From Gemmatimonadota bacterium (lineage in GTDB: Bacteria > Gemmatimonadota > Gemmatimonadetes > Gemmatimonadales > GWC2-71-9), in NCBI GenBank assembly GCA_003222205.1, contig QHVC01000010.1, positions 1-36,022 on the forward strand: a DNA stretch of 36,022 bases. Reading direction: 5' to 3'. The position numbers and the translations under genes are program-made. The stretch's first letter is position 1, and each line of letters begins with the position of its first letter. The notes under the pieces were generated by a model. That model did not search any database and had not been told where the DNA came from. It saw nothing but the letters and a program-made list of their open reading frames with translations. Below, piece after piece: positions 6,354-16,304 of this stretch.

Positions 6354-7651
6354 TGCGTCCGCTCCTGCTGCGCGGCGGCCGGGTGATCGACCCGAGTCGC
6401 GGGTACGATCAGACCGCCGACGTCCTCATCGACGACGGCAAGATCGCCGCCGTGGGGGCGGGCGTGGGCGCGCCCGACGGCGCGGAGGTGCGCGACGTCG
6501 CCGGCCGGATCGTCGCGCCGGGCCTCGTCGACGTGCACGTGCACCTGCGCGAGCCGGGGAACGAGGACGAAGAGACGGTCGCGACGGGGGCGCGCGCGGC
6601 CGCGGCCGGCGGGTTCACCGCGGTTTGCGCCATGCCCAACACCGACCCCGTCACCGACAATCAGGCGGCGGTCGGGTTCATCGTGCGACAATCGGTGCGG
6701 GCGGGGTTCGCCCGCGTCTATCCAATCGGGGCCGTCTCGGTGGGGCAGCGAGGGGAGCGGCTCGCCGAGATGGGAGAGATGGTGGGCGCGGGTGCGGTGG
6801 CGGTTTCCGACGATGGGCGGCCCGTCGCCTCCGGCCATCTGATGCGCACCGTCCTCGAGTACGCCCGGACCTTCGACATCCCCGTTGCCGACCACTGCGA
6901 GGAGCCCACGCTCGCCGCCGGCGGCGCCATGCACGAAGGCCTCGTCGCCACGCGCCTCGGCTTGAAGGGAATCCCCGCGGCCGCCGAGGAGATCATGGTG
7001 GCGCGCGACATCGTGCTCGCCGAGCTCACCGGCGGGCACGTGCATCTCTGTCACCTCTCTACCCGTGGCGCCGTGGACCTGCTCCGCCGCGCCAAAGAGC
7101 GGGGGCTGCGCGTCACCGCCGAGGTGACTCCTCACCACCTCGCGCTCACCGATCACGCTTGCGAGGATTACGACACTCACGCCAAGATGAACCCGCCGCT
7201 GCGGGAAGCGGCCGACGTCGCGGCCCTACGGGCGGCGCTCAAGGACGGGGCGATCGACTGTATCGCCTCGGATCACGCGCCGCACGCCTACGACGAGAAG
7301 GAAGCGGCGTTCGACGACGCGCCGTTCGGAATCGTCGGGCTGGAGACGGCGTTCGCCGTCGCCTACAGCGAGCTGGTGCCAGGCGGGGTGTTGTCGCTGC
7401 CGGAGCTGCTGCGCCGCATGAGCACCGAGCCGGCGCGTATCTTCGGTCTCCCGGGCGGTACGCTCGCCCCGGGCGCCCCCGGCGATGTCTGCGTCCTCGA
7501 CGTGAGTGACGTGTGGATCGTCGACCCGACCCGGTTCCATTCCAAGAGCCGCAACACGCCGTTCGCGGGTCGCACGGTGACGGGGCGCGCCGCGCTCACG
7601 GTCGTCGCGGGGAAGGTCGTGCACGACGCGGGGGCTGGGGCGGGGCGGTGA
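6353..7651 (+). CDS. pyrC: Dihydroorotase (class I, multifunctional-type)
   Basis: A 432-residue amidohydrolase that interconverts carbamoyl aspartate and dihydroorotate, directly after pyrB. The metal-site motif DVHVHLREPG is near residues 61-70, the substrate loop AMPNTDPVTDN near 98-108, further metal ligands are in DHCEEP near 181 and HLCHLSTRG near 230, and the catalytic SDHAPHAYDEKE is near 305. This pattern and length match the long dihydroorotases that accompany PyrR/PyrB. The ATG at 6353 shares a base with the pyrB stop. The frame stays open far upstream inside pyrB, but that part is a shadow frame. The gene ends in GTGA shared with the aldolase. Confidence 0.96.
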   Translation: MRPLLLRGGRVIDPSRGYDQTADVLIDDGKIAAVGAGVGAPDGAEVRDVAGRIVAPGLVDVHVHLREPGNEDEETVATGARAAAAGGFTAVCAMPNTDPVTDNQAAVGFIVRQSVRAGFARVYPIGAVSVGQRGERLAEMGEMVGAGAVAVSDDGRPVASGHLMRTVLEYARTFDIPVADHCEEPTLAAGGAMHEGLVATRLGLKGIPAAAEEIMVARDIVLAELTGGHVHLCHLSTRGAVDLLRRAKERGLRVTAEVTPHHLALTDHACEDYDTHAKMNPPLREAADVAALRAALKDGAIDCIASDHAPHAYDEKEAAFDDAPFGIVGLETAFAVAYSELVPGGVLSLPELLRRMSTEPARIFGLPGGTLAPGAPGDVCVLDVSDVWIVDPTRFHSKSRNTPFAGRTVTGRAALTVVAGKVVHDAGAGAGR

Positions 7652-8295
7652 CCGCGCGCGAGGCGGCGCGCCGTATGGCGCTGTGCTGTCGTCAACTCGC
7701 CGAACGCGGGCTTATCGCCGGACAGGACGGCAACCTCTCGGTCCGGCTCACCACGAATCGCCTGCTCGTCACTCCCGCGGGAGTTATCAAAGCACTGCTC
7801 GCAGCGTCCGACATGGTGGAAGTGGACGGGACGGGCCGCAAACGGCGCGGCCGCCGCAACCCTACGAGCGAATTGGACTTACATCTGCGCATTCTGCGAC
7901 GGCGGCGCGATGTCGGAGCGGTGGTGCACGCCCATCCGCCCACAGCCACCGGGTTCGCCGTCGCCGGTGAAGCGTTGGATGCTTTTGTCCTGCCAGAGCT
8001 TATCTTGCTATGCGGTCGCGTTCCGCTCGTCCCCTATGGGGCTCCCGGGAGTCCCGAGCTGGGGGAGCGCGTCGAGCGCTTCATCGGGGAGCACGATGCG
8101 CTGCTGCTGGCGAACCACGGGGCGGTCACGGTGGGCCGGACGCTGGACGAAGCGTGGATCCGCATGGAAAGCCTGGAGCACGCGGCGCGCATCCTGCTCG
8201 CCGCGCGCGCGGTGGGTCGTGTGACGGAGCTCGACGCAGCCGCCGTGCGGCAGCTCAGCACGCAACGTCAGGCGGCACGGGAGACGGATGCCTAA
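7648..8295 (+). CDS. Class II aldolase/adducin family protein (fuculose-phosphate aldolase-like)
   Basis: A 215-residue zinc-dependent aldolase fold. GQDGNLSVRL (about 26-35) forms the phosphate-binding region, PTSELDLHLRIL (about 72-83) carries the probable catalytic Glu, and the zinc ligands are HAHPP (near 92) and the later LANHGAVTVG (about 152-161). This corresponds to L-fuculose-1-phosphate or related aldolases. The true substrate could equally be another sugar phosphate, or the methylthioribulose-phosphate step. GTG 7648 overlaps the pyrC stop. Grouping with pyrimidine genes does not suggest a pyrimidine role. It overlaps the next gene by 8 nt. Confidence 0.85.
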   Translation: MTAREAARRMALCCRQLAERGLIAGQDGNLSVRLTTNRLLVTPAGVIKALLAASDMVEVDGTGRKRRGRRNPTSELDLHLRILRRRRDVGAVVHAHPPTATGFAVAGEALDAFVLPELILLCGRVPLVPYGAPGSPELGERVERFIGEHDALLLANHGAVTVGRTLDEAWIRMESLEHAARILLAARAVGRVTELDAAAVRQLSTQRQAARETDA

Positions 8296-9070
8296 GGGAA
8301 GCTCATCCAAGAGCACAGCGGCCATTCAGCGGTTGCTCGAAGAGCGCCGCCAGTACGAGGCCTGGATCGCGCGGTTGGATCAGGCGGCCGACGCGACGCC
8401 GGCCGGGGTGCGCTCGCGCGTCAAGGCCGATTACGAAGCCCGGCTGCTCGCCGTCTCCGAGGAGCTCAAGTCCCACGCTGAAGCCGCCCGGCAGCTGATC
8501 CTCCAGCGCAAAGAGCAGCGCCTCGAGCTTCACAAGAGAGAAGCACGCGCCGCCGAGCGGTTAACGGAAACGGAGCTGCGACACGCGGTGGGTGAATACG
8601 ACCAGGCGCAGTGGACGCAGGTCCACAAGGATGCGCTCGCCGAGCTGCTGTCGATCCGCGAGGAGTTGGCGGCGGCCGAGGCCGACATCACCCAGCTGGA
8701 GGAGCTGGACTCCCTGGTGCGCGCGAAGCCGGGCGCGGGCGGGAAGGCCGCGTCCAAGGTCGGAGCGCCGCCAAAGCCGGGGGCGCCGAAGAAGGCCGTC
8801 GTAGACGAGCTGGCGTTTCTCAAGTCAGTCACCGAGGACGAACGCAACGCGCCGTCGCCCAAGCGGGCGAGCGGCGCGCAGTTCCAGCCGGCGATTCCGG
8901 CCGATTCGGCGCGCGCGGTGCCGTCTTCCGCCTCCGCTACGCCGACGCCGAACAACAACGACGACGACGCGGAGGCCGACCGGACGCTCAAGTGCCGGGA
9001 GTGTGGGGCGATGAACCAGCCGACGGAGTGGTACTGTGAGCAGTGCGGAGCCGAACTCGCGGCGATGTAG
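8288..9070 (+). CDS. Coiled-coil protein with C-terminal zinc ribbon
   Basis: A 260-residue cytoplasmic protein without a recognised function. Residues about 10-150 are highly charged and Ala/Glu/Arg-rich and look like a long coiled coil. A low-complexity Pro/Ala/Lys linker (about 155-225) follows, including a run of Asn and Asp. At the C-terminus, CRECGAMNQPTEWYCEQCG (about 237-255) is a four-cysteine zinc ribbon (CxxC-x11-CxxC). The architecture suggests an adaptor that oligomerises by the coil and binds a partner through the ribbon. ATG 8288 overlaps the aldolase stop by 8 nt, so it is in the pyr operon. It ends 2 nt from the end of rpsT on the other strand. Confidence 0.75.
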   Translation: MPKGSSSKSTAAIQRLLEERRQYEAWIARLDQAADATPAGVRSRVKADYEARLLAVSEELKSHAEAARQLILQRKEQRLELHKREARAAERLTETELRHAVGEYDQAQWTQVHKDALAELLSIREELAAAEADITQLEELDSLVRAKPGAGGKAASKVGAPPKPGAPKKAVVDELAFLKSVTEDERNAPSPKRASGAQFQPAIPADSARAVPSSASATPTPNNNDDDAEADRTLKCRECGAMNQPTEWYCEQCGAELAAM

Positions 9071-9072
9071 GC

Positions 9073-9327
9073 CTACTTCAGTTTCTTTACCGCCGCCGCC
9101 AGGCGTGCCTTGTGCCGGGCGGCGCTATTCTTGTGGATCAGCCCCCGGCGGGCGGCGCGATCGAGCACCCGGACGGCGGCGCGATACGCTTCCTGCGCGG
9201 CCGCGGCGGACGTGGCGGCGCGGACGCGCTTGACGGCGGTGCGCAGCGCCGACCGTTGGGCGCGGTTGTGAACGGCATGCGCGCGGCCCTGCCGCATCGC
9301 CTTCTTCGCGGACTTGATCCTCGGCAC
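9073..9327 (-). CDS. rpsT: 30S ribosomal protein S20
   Basis: An 84-residue, very basic helical protein that binds 16S rRNA during small-subunit assembly. The N-terminus MPRIKSAKKAMRQ, the following NRAQRSALRTAVKRV (about 22-36) and GLIHKNSAARHKARL (about 62-76) are diagnostic of S20. The GTG start has a strong AGGAGG (9341 down to 9336 on this strand) 8 nt upstream. A fitting promoter (TTGCCG-N17-TAACTT) lies just before it. It is convergent with the zinc-ribbon gene, with only 2 nt between stops and no visible terminator. S20 is usually monocistronic, as here. Confidence 0.97.
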   Translation of the reverse strand: MPRIKSAKKAMRQGRAHAVHNRAQRSALRTAVKRVRAATSAAAAQEAYRAAVRVLDRAARRGLIHKNSAARHKARLAAAVKKLK

Positions 9328-9353
9328 GTCGAACCCCTCCTGGTGAGGCGCGC

Positions 9354-9382
9354 AAGTTAGGCGGTAAGTGACGGGGCGGCAA
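9354..9382 (-). promoter_or_regulatory. Putative rpsT promoter
   Basis: On the minus strand TTGCCG (9382-9377) and TAACTT (9359-9354) are separated by exactly 17 bp. A start site would fall near 9347, a few bases before the AGGAGG of rpsT. The -10 box followed by G fits the TAnnTT pattern seen before other genes here. Confidence 0.5.
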
Positions 9383-9406
9383 GGCCCTACGACGTTGACC
9401 GGGGGT

Positions 9407-10135
9407 GTGGGCTTTCATTATCTTTGGCGGTCACCGACCACGGGGCGCGCCATCCCGTCGAGCCTCTTCATCTGGGCCCCAGTACTGCTGTTCTCCATGG
9501 TGGCCCACGAGTACGCCCACGCCGCGGCCGCCTACCGCCAGGGTGACGACACCGCCTTCATGCTCGGGCGGCTGACCTTGAACCCCCTGAAACACATCGA
9601 TCCCCTGATGACCGTGATCGTTCCGGTGATGCTGTGGTACGCCTCGCACGGCACGTTCACCTTCGGGGCGGCGAAGCCGGTGCCCGTCAACCCGCGCAAT
9701 TACCGGAACTACCGGCGCGGCGACATCATCGTGTCGCTCGCGGGGATCGCCACGAACATCGGGTTGTATGTCGCGTGCGCGGTGCTGTTCGTGGTCGCGG
9801 GGGTGGTGGGGACGCATGTGGCGGGGCTCTCCGGGTCGTTCGCGATCTTCCAGCGGATGCTGCTCGCCGGGATGTACCTGAACCTGGTGCTCGCTTTCTT
9901 CAACCTGCTCCCGATCCCGCCGCTGGACGGCAGTCATGTGCTGAAGCACCTGCTGCCTCCCCAGGCCGGCCTCCAGTTCCGCGCGCTCTACCGCAGCGGT
10001 TTTCTCCTCGTGATCGCGTTCGTGTACCTGTTGCCGGGGGCCCAGAAGATCTACCTGTGGCCGGCGCAGCAGCTCTACGAGGTCGCGCACTCGGTCGTCG
10101 GCGGCTACCAGCTGGCGACGGGCGTGGCGCCATGA
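9407..10135 (+). CDS. Site-2 protease family (M50) membrane metalloprotease
   Basis: A multi-pass zinc metalloprotease of family M50, compact type without a PDZ domain. The zinc motif HEYAH lies in the first hydrophobic segment (VLLFSMVAHEYAHAAA, about 26-41), and the third ligand is in NLLPIPPLDGSHVL near 180. Further membrane segments are near 70-85, 115-135, 155-175 and 205-220. Such proteins cleave membrane-embedded substrates; this compact subgroup has no assigned substrate. The start is uncertain: GTG 9407 is chosen, GTG 9368 would add 13 residues, and ATG 9497 would remove the helix before HEYAH. It begins the long overlapping gene chain and ends in ATGA shared with scpA. Confidence 0.85.
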   Translation: MGFHYLWRSPTTGRAIPSSLFIWAPVLLFSMVAHEYAHAAAAYRQGDDTAFMLGRLTLNPLKHIDPLMTVIVPVMLWYASHGTFTFGAAKPVPVNPRNYRNYRRGDIIVSLAGIATNIGLYVACAVLFVVAGVVGTHVAGLSGSFAIFQRMLLAGMYLNLVLAFFNLLPIPPLDGSHVLKHLLPPQAGLQFRALYRSGFLLVIAFVYLLPGAQKIYLWPAQQLYEVAHSVVGGYQLATGVAP

Positions 10136-10878
10136 GCGTGCCGGGTAACCCGTCCTCCACGATGCAGGATCAAGGCGGCTTCGTCGTCGAACTGGAGCAG
10201 TTCTCCGGCCCGCTCGACCTGCTGCTACACCTCATCCGCGAGGACGAGGTCGACATCACCGACCTGCCGATCGCGCGGATCGCGGACCAGTTCCTCGCCG
10301 CGATCGCCGACCTGGGGTTGAACCAAGCGGCGGACTACCTCGAGATGGCCGCGCGTCTGCTGCGCATCAAGGCGCAGCTGCTGTTGCCGCGGCGCCTGGG
10401 CGACGACGAGTGGGAGGATCCGCGCTCGGAGCTGGTGCGCCGGCTGCTCGAGTACCAGCAGATCCGCGAGCTGGTGGATTGGTTGCATCACGCGGCGCAG
10501 CAACGGGCCGACCGCTTCGGCCGCGGCTTCGAGCAACCCGCCCCGGATCTGCCGCCGCCGCCGCTCGAGATCGACCTCAACGACCTGCTCGCCGCCGCCG
10601 AGCGCGTCATCGCGCTCATCCCCGAGCCTGTGCTGCACCGTGTGGTGCCGCGGCCGCTGGACGTCGAAGGCGCGACCGCGCGGATCACCGCGCTGCTCAC
10701 CGAGCGCGAGGAGTTCGGGTGGGTCGACGTGGTCGGGGCCGGGGCGGGGGTGGTGGAGGTCTTGTCGGCGTTCATCGCCCTGCTCGAGCTCGCCAAGCGT
10801 GGAACCTGCAAGGTGCAGCAACCCGAACCGTTCGCCCCCATGGTGATCCGTCGTGAGCCCGCTCGCGCAGCTGCTTGA
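10132..10878 (+). CDS. scpA: Segregation and condensation protein A (SMC kleisin)
   Basis: A 248-residue kleisin that bridges the SMC ATPase heads and binds an ScpB dimer in chromosome condensation. The N-terminal helical domain is clear: FSGPLDLLLHLIREDEVDI (about 24-42) and YLEMAARLLRIKAQLLLPRR (about 65-84). A flexible proline-rich middle (about 135-145) and a C-terminal winged-helix region (about 200-240) complete the family architecture. The ATG overlaps the protease stop by 4 nt and the gene overlaps scpB by 26 nt, the usual scpA-scpB coupling. The smc gene is not in this window. Confidence 0.96.
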   Translation: MSVPGNPSSTMQDQGGFVVELEQFSGPLDLLLHLIREDEVDITDLPIARIADQFLAAIADLGLNQAADYLEMAARLLRIKAQLLLPRRLGDDEWEDPRSELVRRLLEYQQIRELVDWLHHAAQQRADRFGRGFEQPAPDLPPPPLEIDLNDLLAAAERVIALIPEPVLHRVVPRPLDVEGATARITALLTEREEFGWVDVVGAGAGVVEVLSAFIALLELAKRGTCKVQQPEPFAPMVIRREPARAAA

Positions 10879-11404
10879 GGCGGCACTGTTCGCCGCGAGT
10901 CGCCCGCTCACGCTCGAGGAGCTGGCGACGCTGGACCCCGAGGCGGGCGAGACCGGGACGCGCGCGGCGCTCGCGGAGCTGCGGGCGGCGTGGGCCGCGG
11001 CCGATCACGGCGTGGAGCTGGCCGAGATCGGCGAAGGCTGGCAGTTCCTGACGCGCCCCGACTACGCCGAGGCGATCGAGCGGGCGCAGTTCGCGCTGCG
11101 CCCGCGGCGGCTATCGCCGGCGGCGCTCGAGACCCTCGCCATCATCGCGTATCGGCAGCCGGTGGGGCGGGTGGAGGTGGATGAGATCCGCGGCGTAGAC
11201 TCCGAGGCGGTGATCGACAAGCTGCTCGAGCGCGGGCTCGTCGAGGTCGCCTCGCGCGGCGAGGGGCTGGGCCGTCCCCTCCTCTACGGGACCACGCCGC
11301 AGTTTCTGGAGATCCTGGGCTTGAAGGGGTTGGAAGAGTTGCCGCGGCTCGACGAATTGTCGGTCGCGCTCCGCCCGCCCGCGCCGGCCGAAGAACCGGA
11401 ATGA
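10853..11404 (+). CDS. scpB: Segregation and condensation protein B
   Basis: A 183-residue protein with two winged-helix domains that dimerises and binds ScpA. The signature LSPAALETLAIIAYRQPVGR (about 83-102), then IRGVDSEAVIDKLLERGLVE (about 106-125) and GRPLLYGTTPQFLEILGL (about 133-150), are hallmarks of ScpB. The GTG at 10853 lies inside the scpA 3' end and gives a canonical N-terminus (LAQLLEAALFAASRPLTLEE). The stop overlaps the pseudouridine synthase ATG. The order scpA-scpB-rluB is widely conserved in bacteria. Confidence 0.96.
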   Translation: MSPLAQLLEAALFAASRPLTLEELATLDPEAGETGTRAALAELRAAWAAADHGVELAEIGEGWQFLTRPDYAEAIERAQFALRPRRLSPAALETLAIIAYRQPVGRVEVDEIRGVDSEAVIDKLLERGLVEVASRGEGLGRPLLYGTTPQFLEILGLKGLEELPRLDELSVALRPPAPAEEPE

Positions 11405-12117
11405 CGTTGATGCGCCTGCAGCGCGCCCTGGCGCGCGCGGGCGTGACCTCCCGGCGCAAGGCCGAGGAGCTGATCCGCGCCGGCCGCGTGAAAGTGGACG
11501 GCGCGGTCGCCGTTTTGGGCCAGTCGGCCGACCCGGAACGCCAGCGGGTCACCGTGGACGGCCGCATGGTGCGGCCCGTCCGCACGGTCTGGCTGGCGCT
11601 CAACAAGCCGATCGGGTACGTGGTGAGCCGCGGGGACCCCGAGGGCCGGCCCACGGTCTTCCACCTCCTCCCCAAGGTGCCCGGGCTCACGTACGTTGGA
11701 CGCCTGGACGTCATGACGTCCGGCCTGCTGTTGTTGACGACGGACGGGGCGGCGGCGCACCGGCTCATGCACCCGCGCTTTGCCGTGCCGCGCACCTACT
11801 GGCTCGGCGCGCACGGGCTGGCGGCGACCGCGGTGCAGCACGCGCTCACCGGTCGCATTGTCCTGGACGATCGTCCGGTGAAGGTGCTCGCGAGCCGAGT
11901 GCGGCCGGCCGGGAAGAGCGTGGAGGTCGAGGTGACGCTGGCGGAGGGACGGCAGCGCGTCGTGCGCCGCCTCGCCGAGCAGCTGGGGCTGAAGGTAGAA
12001 TGGCTGCACCGCGTCGCGTACGGTCCCGTGCGCTTGGGGAAGCTGCCCGAAGGCCGGCACCGCGCCCTCACCCCACACGAGATCCGCGAGATCGAGCGAC
12101 TGCATGGACCTGCGTGA
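11401..12117 (+). CDS. rluB: rRNA pseudouridine synthase (RsuA/RluB family)
   Basis: A 238-residue enzyme that isomerises a uridine in rRNA. An S4-like RNA-binding domain occupies about residues 4-55 (LQRALARAGVTSRRKAEELI). The catalytic motif GRLDVMTSGLLLLTTDG (about 100-116) contains the essential Asp; the family norm is GRLDxxTxGL. The C-terminal EGRQRVVRRLAEQLG (about 182-196) is typical of RluB/RluE/RsuA. The position directly after scpAB supports RluB (23S rRNA), but RsuA or RluE specificity cannot be excluded. It overlaps scpB by 4 nt and the next gene by 14 nt. Confidence 0.9.
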   Translation: MTLMRLQRALARAGVTSRRKAEELIRAGRVKVDGAVAVLGQSADPERQRVTVDGRMVRPVRTVWLALNKPIGYVVSRGDPEGRPTVFHLLPKVPGLTYVGRLDVMTSGLLLLTTDGAAAHRLMHPRFAVPRTYWLGAHGLAATAVQHALTGRIVLDDRPVKVLASRVRPAGKSVEVEVTLAEGRQRVVRRLAEQLGLKVEWLHRVAYGPVRLGKLPEGRHRALTPHEIREIERLHGPA

Positions 12118-13747
12118 TCGAACGATTGTAATCCTCGGCGGGAGCGGGCTGGTCGGCCAAGCGGTGGCTCGCCGGCTGGTCGCCGCTGGCCCGAAGCGCC
12201 TCGTGCTGGTAGCGCTGTTCGAGGACGAGGTGCGGGCCACGGCAAACGCGCTGGCGCCCCACCGCGGGCGCACGGCGATCGACGTCGAGTGGGGGAACGT
12301 CTTTCTCCCGGCCCCTGTCGCCCGGCTCGATCGCACGGCCCTCCTGGCCGAAGCGGCGCACCGCCGCCTGATGATCGAAGACATGCTCGGCGATCTGACG
12401 GACGACGTGCTGCAGCGCAGCCTCGTGTTCCAGATCCTCGATCGCTACCGCCCGGACGCGGTCGTGGACAGCATCAACACCGCCACCGCGTTCGCCTACC
12501 AGGACCAGTTCCAGAGCGCCCGCGACCTCCTCGACGCGGCGCACGCCGGCTCCGTCACCGCCGCCCACGTCGAGCAGCACCTGCTGACGCTCACCATGCC
12601 GCAGCTCATTCGCCACATGCAGATCATGGTCGAGGCGCTGAGGCGGGCCGGCACCCGGGCGTACGTGAAGATCGGCACCAGCGGCACCGGCGGGATGGGG
12701 TTCAACATCCCCTATACGCATTCCGAGGAGCGTCCCAGCCGCACGCTGCTCACCAAATCGGCGGTGGCGGGGGCCCACTCGCTGCTGCTATTCCTGATGG
12801 GGCGCACCCCGGGAGCGCCGGCGACGGTGGAAATCAAACCGACGGCGACGATCGCCTGGCGCGAGATTGCGTACGGGCCGGTACGCCGCAAGGGCAAGCC
12901 GATCCCCCTCGTGGACTGTCCCGCGCCGCTGCCTGTCGCCGCGGCGTTCCGCCCCGGAGCGACCGGCTGGCAGGAGACGGGCGAGGCGCTCGACGGCGCG
13001 TACATCGACGTGGGAGAAAACGGCTTGTTCGCCCGTGACGAGTTCGCCACCGTGACCGCGCTGGGACAGATGGAGTTCATCACGCCGGAGGAAGTGGCGG
13101 ATTACGTGATCATGGAGCTCGAAGGCCGGGCGACGGGGAAGGACACGGTCGCCGCCCTCGACGCCGCCACCGCCGGCCCCACCTACCGGGCGGGCATTTT
13201 GCGCGAATACGCGCTGGCGCGCCTCGACGCCCTCGAGCGCGAGCGCGGGCCCGCGGTCGCCTACGAGATGCTGGGCCCGCCGCGGCTGACCAAGATGCTC
13301 TTCGAGGCGCACCTGTGCGGCCGGCTGCGGTCGTCGGTCCGCGCGCTGGCCGGGAGCGAAGCAACGCGGCTTGCGGGAGAAGCGCTGGCGCTCGTCGAGC
13401 GGGACCCGGCGTTGCGCCGCCGCATTCTGTCCGTCGGGCTCCCCATCGTGACGCCCGACGGCCGCTGCGTGTATCGTGGGAGCCTGGTGGTCGTCCGTCC
13501 CGACGACGGCGACCCGCTTGCCGCGGCGCCGCGCGGCTGGGTGGACCTGCGCCCGGCGCAGTTCGGGCAGTGGATCGAGCGCGCCCGCGAGATGGTGCGG
13601 CAAGCAGCAGCCCGAACCGGCGAGGCGCAGTCCTCCGGCAGTGACGCGGACTGGGTCGCCATCGGCGCCGACGACGCCGTGTCACCGGCACGCTTCGCGA
13701 CCTGGGTGTTCCGGCACGAGGACCGCGGCGAGCGCATCAAGCGCTGA
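12104..13747 (+). CDS. Rossmann-fold NAD(P)-binding protein of unknown function
   Basis: A 547-residue protein whose N-terminus is a dinucleotide-binding fold (TIVILGGSGLVGQAVARRL, residues 7-25), like an epimerase or short-chain dehydrogenase. Beyond it the protein is much longer than classical SDRs. VDSINTATAFAYQDQF (about 121-136), a Thr/Ser/Gly-rich segment (KIGTSGTGGMGFNIPYTHSE, about 189-208) and KSAVAGAHSLLLFLMGR (about 218-234) look like a conserved active region, with a possible Tyr/Lys pair (Tyr206, Lys218). The C-terminal 250 residues are unassigned. No signal peptide. It overlaps its neighbours by 14 nt and 1 nt, so it is firmly inside the scp-Bat operon. Substrate and role are unknown. 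Confidence 0.75.
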   Translation: MDLRDRTIVILGGSGLVGQAVARRLVAAGPKRLVLVALFEDEVRATANALAPHRGRTAIDVEWGNVFLPAPVARLDRTALLAEAAHRRLMIEDMLGDLTDDVLQRSLVFQILDRYRPDAVVDSINTATAFAYQDQFQSARDLLDAAHAGSVTAAHVEQHLLTLTMPQLIRHMQIMVEALRRAGTRAYVKIGTSGTGGMGFNIPYTHSEERPSRTLLTKSAVAGAHSLLLFLMGRTPGAPATVEIKPTATIAWREIAYGPVRRKGKPIPLVDCPAPLPVAAAFRPGATGWQETGEALDGAYIDVGENGLFARDEFATVTALGQMEFITPEEVADYVIMELEGRATGKDTVAALDAATAGPTYRAGILREYALARLDALERERGPAVAYEMLGPPRLTKMLFEAHLCGRLRSSVRALAGSEATRLAGEALALVERDPALRRRILSVGLPIVTPDGRCVYRGSLVVVRPDDGDPLAAAPRGWVDLRPAQFGQWIERAREMVRQAAARTGEAQSSGSDADWVAIGADDAVSPARFATWVFRHEDRGERIKR

Positions 13748-15329
13748 TGGCCGTCGACACCGCCGCTCTCGATCGCGCGCTCGGCGCCATCGGAACCACG
13801 TTCCGGTTGAACCGCCTCTACCCGCCGACCCACCCGGCGGTGCAGGAGTCGCTGCGTCAGATCGCCGCCGCCCTCCCCGGTCTGGCGGCGTTGGGGACCC
13901 TGGAGTGGAAGATCGGCGCGACGGGCCTACATTGGCACGGGCAGCACCTGCTGCCGCGCAATTCCCAGGTCGCGGAGCTGGCGGAGTTGTTGTATGCGCG
14001 CGGGATCCGGTCGATCCAGGCGAATCCGGGGCTCATGCCCGACCACGTCCTGGCGCTGTTCGCGGTCGCGACCGGCAGCCTGGCCCCGGACGCCCCGGCG
14101 CTCGGTCGCCTGACCTTGGTCCTGGGCGGCCGGTCCGCACGGATGTCCCCCGACCGGCCGGCGCCCAGCCCGGTGCCGCCTCCCGTGACCGCGGCCGCCG
14201 CGCCGCAACCGGCGGCCAGCGATCCGGCGCCTGCGGTTGCCGCGCCGCCTCCCCCGGCGTTCATCCCGGCAGCGGCGACTCCGCTGGCGCCATCGCCCGA
14301 GGTAGGCCGCGCGGGGGGAGGCTACATCTTCCGCCCCGACGTGGTCCCGGCGGATGTCGAGGGCCGGCGCGCGGTGACGGCGCTGCGGGAGGCGACGACG
14401 CCCGAAGCCCAGCGGGCGGCGGTCGAAAAACTGGAGGGGCTGGCCGCGGGGCTGCTGGCGTCGAAGGACGTCGCGGCGATCGCGGAGGTCATTGCGGCGC
14501 TGGATGCCGCCCTGCCCAAGGTGCAGGACAACGCGGTGGCCGAGCGGATGGGCGCCGTCGGCGCCACGCTGACGGATCCGGCCGTCGTCGAGCGGATGGT
14601 GAAACGGCTGGGCGAGCCGCGCGTGCCTCCCGCCGAGCGCTCGGCGTTGGTGAAGGCCGTAGGGGCGCTGGCGGCGGTGGCGACTGATTCGGTGCTCGAC
14701 GCGTTTCGCGCGACGCCGGCCGAGCTCCGCGAGCCGTACCGGGCGGCGATCCGCGCGGCGGCCGAGCGCGTGCTCGAGCCGCTGCAGGGGCGCCTCGCGG
14801 ATAAGAATGAAACGGTGATCGCGGCGGCGGCGGAGTTCCTGGGACTCTCCGGCAGCCCCCAGGCGGTGCCGCTCCTCGTGGAGCTCGTGCATCACCGGAC
14901 GGACCTCGTTCGGGAGGCGGCGCTGCACGCGATGGCGGAGATCGGCGGCCGCGACGTGGCGCGTCCAGCGATGCCGGCGCTGAAGGACGAAAGCGCCCGT
15001 GTCCGGGCGGCGGCGGCGCGCGTCATCGGGGTAGGGGGAGAACCGACGGCCACAACCGTGCTCGCCCGGCGACTGGAGCAGGAGGAGGACGAGGGGGTAT
15101 TGGCGGAGATGCTGAAAGCGATCGGCCGGCTCGGGGCTAACCAGGCGCTGGAGATCCTGGCCCGCCACGCCGACCCCGGCGCTCGGGGCCGACGGCGGTC
15201 GGCGCACGTGCGCGCGGCCGCGGTGGAAGGGCTGGGTCACCTCAAGCGGGGGGAGGCGCGTGCGTTGCTCGAACTGTACAGTCGTGACAAGGAGCCGAGC
15301 GTGCAGCATGCGGCGGAGGCGGCGTTGAA

Positions 15330-15333
<4 letters not shown>
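13747..15333 (+). CDS. HEAT-repeat protein with N-terminal LYPPxHP domain
   Basis: A 528-residue cytoplasmic protein with three parts. Residues about 1-115 form an unnamed domain with LYPPTHPAV (24-32), LAELLYARGI (78-87) and GLMPDHVLALF (95-105). A Pro/Ala-rich linker spans about 136-188. Residues about 200-528 are helical repeats, clearest as HEAT repeats in the C-terminal half (for example AVPLLVELVHHRTDLVREAA near 376 and AAVEGLGHLKRGEARALLEL near 492). HEAT arrays usually bind proteins. The first domain resembles the start of the gene that runs off the end of the window. It lies immediately upstream of, and overlapping, the MoxR ATPase, so a role with the MoxR/Bat system is possible but inferred. 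Confidence 0.82.

Positions 15334-16300
<967 letters not shown>

Positions 16301-16304
<4 letters not shown>

Noticed and set aside
9395-9424. Promoter TTGACC-N18-TATCTT for the M50 protease gene
   Set aside because: The boxes are good, but transcription would start near 9431, inside the coding region needed for the helix before HEYAH. The next start codon (9497) would remove it. Kept only as part of the TAnnTT observation.
12104-13747. Calling the Rossmann protein a specific epimerase or reductase
   Set aside because: Only the dinucleotide-binding start is convincing; the rest is too long and unlike classical families to name a reaction.
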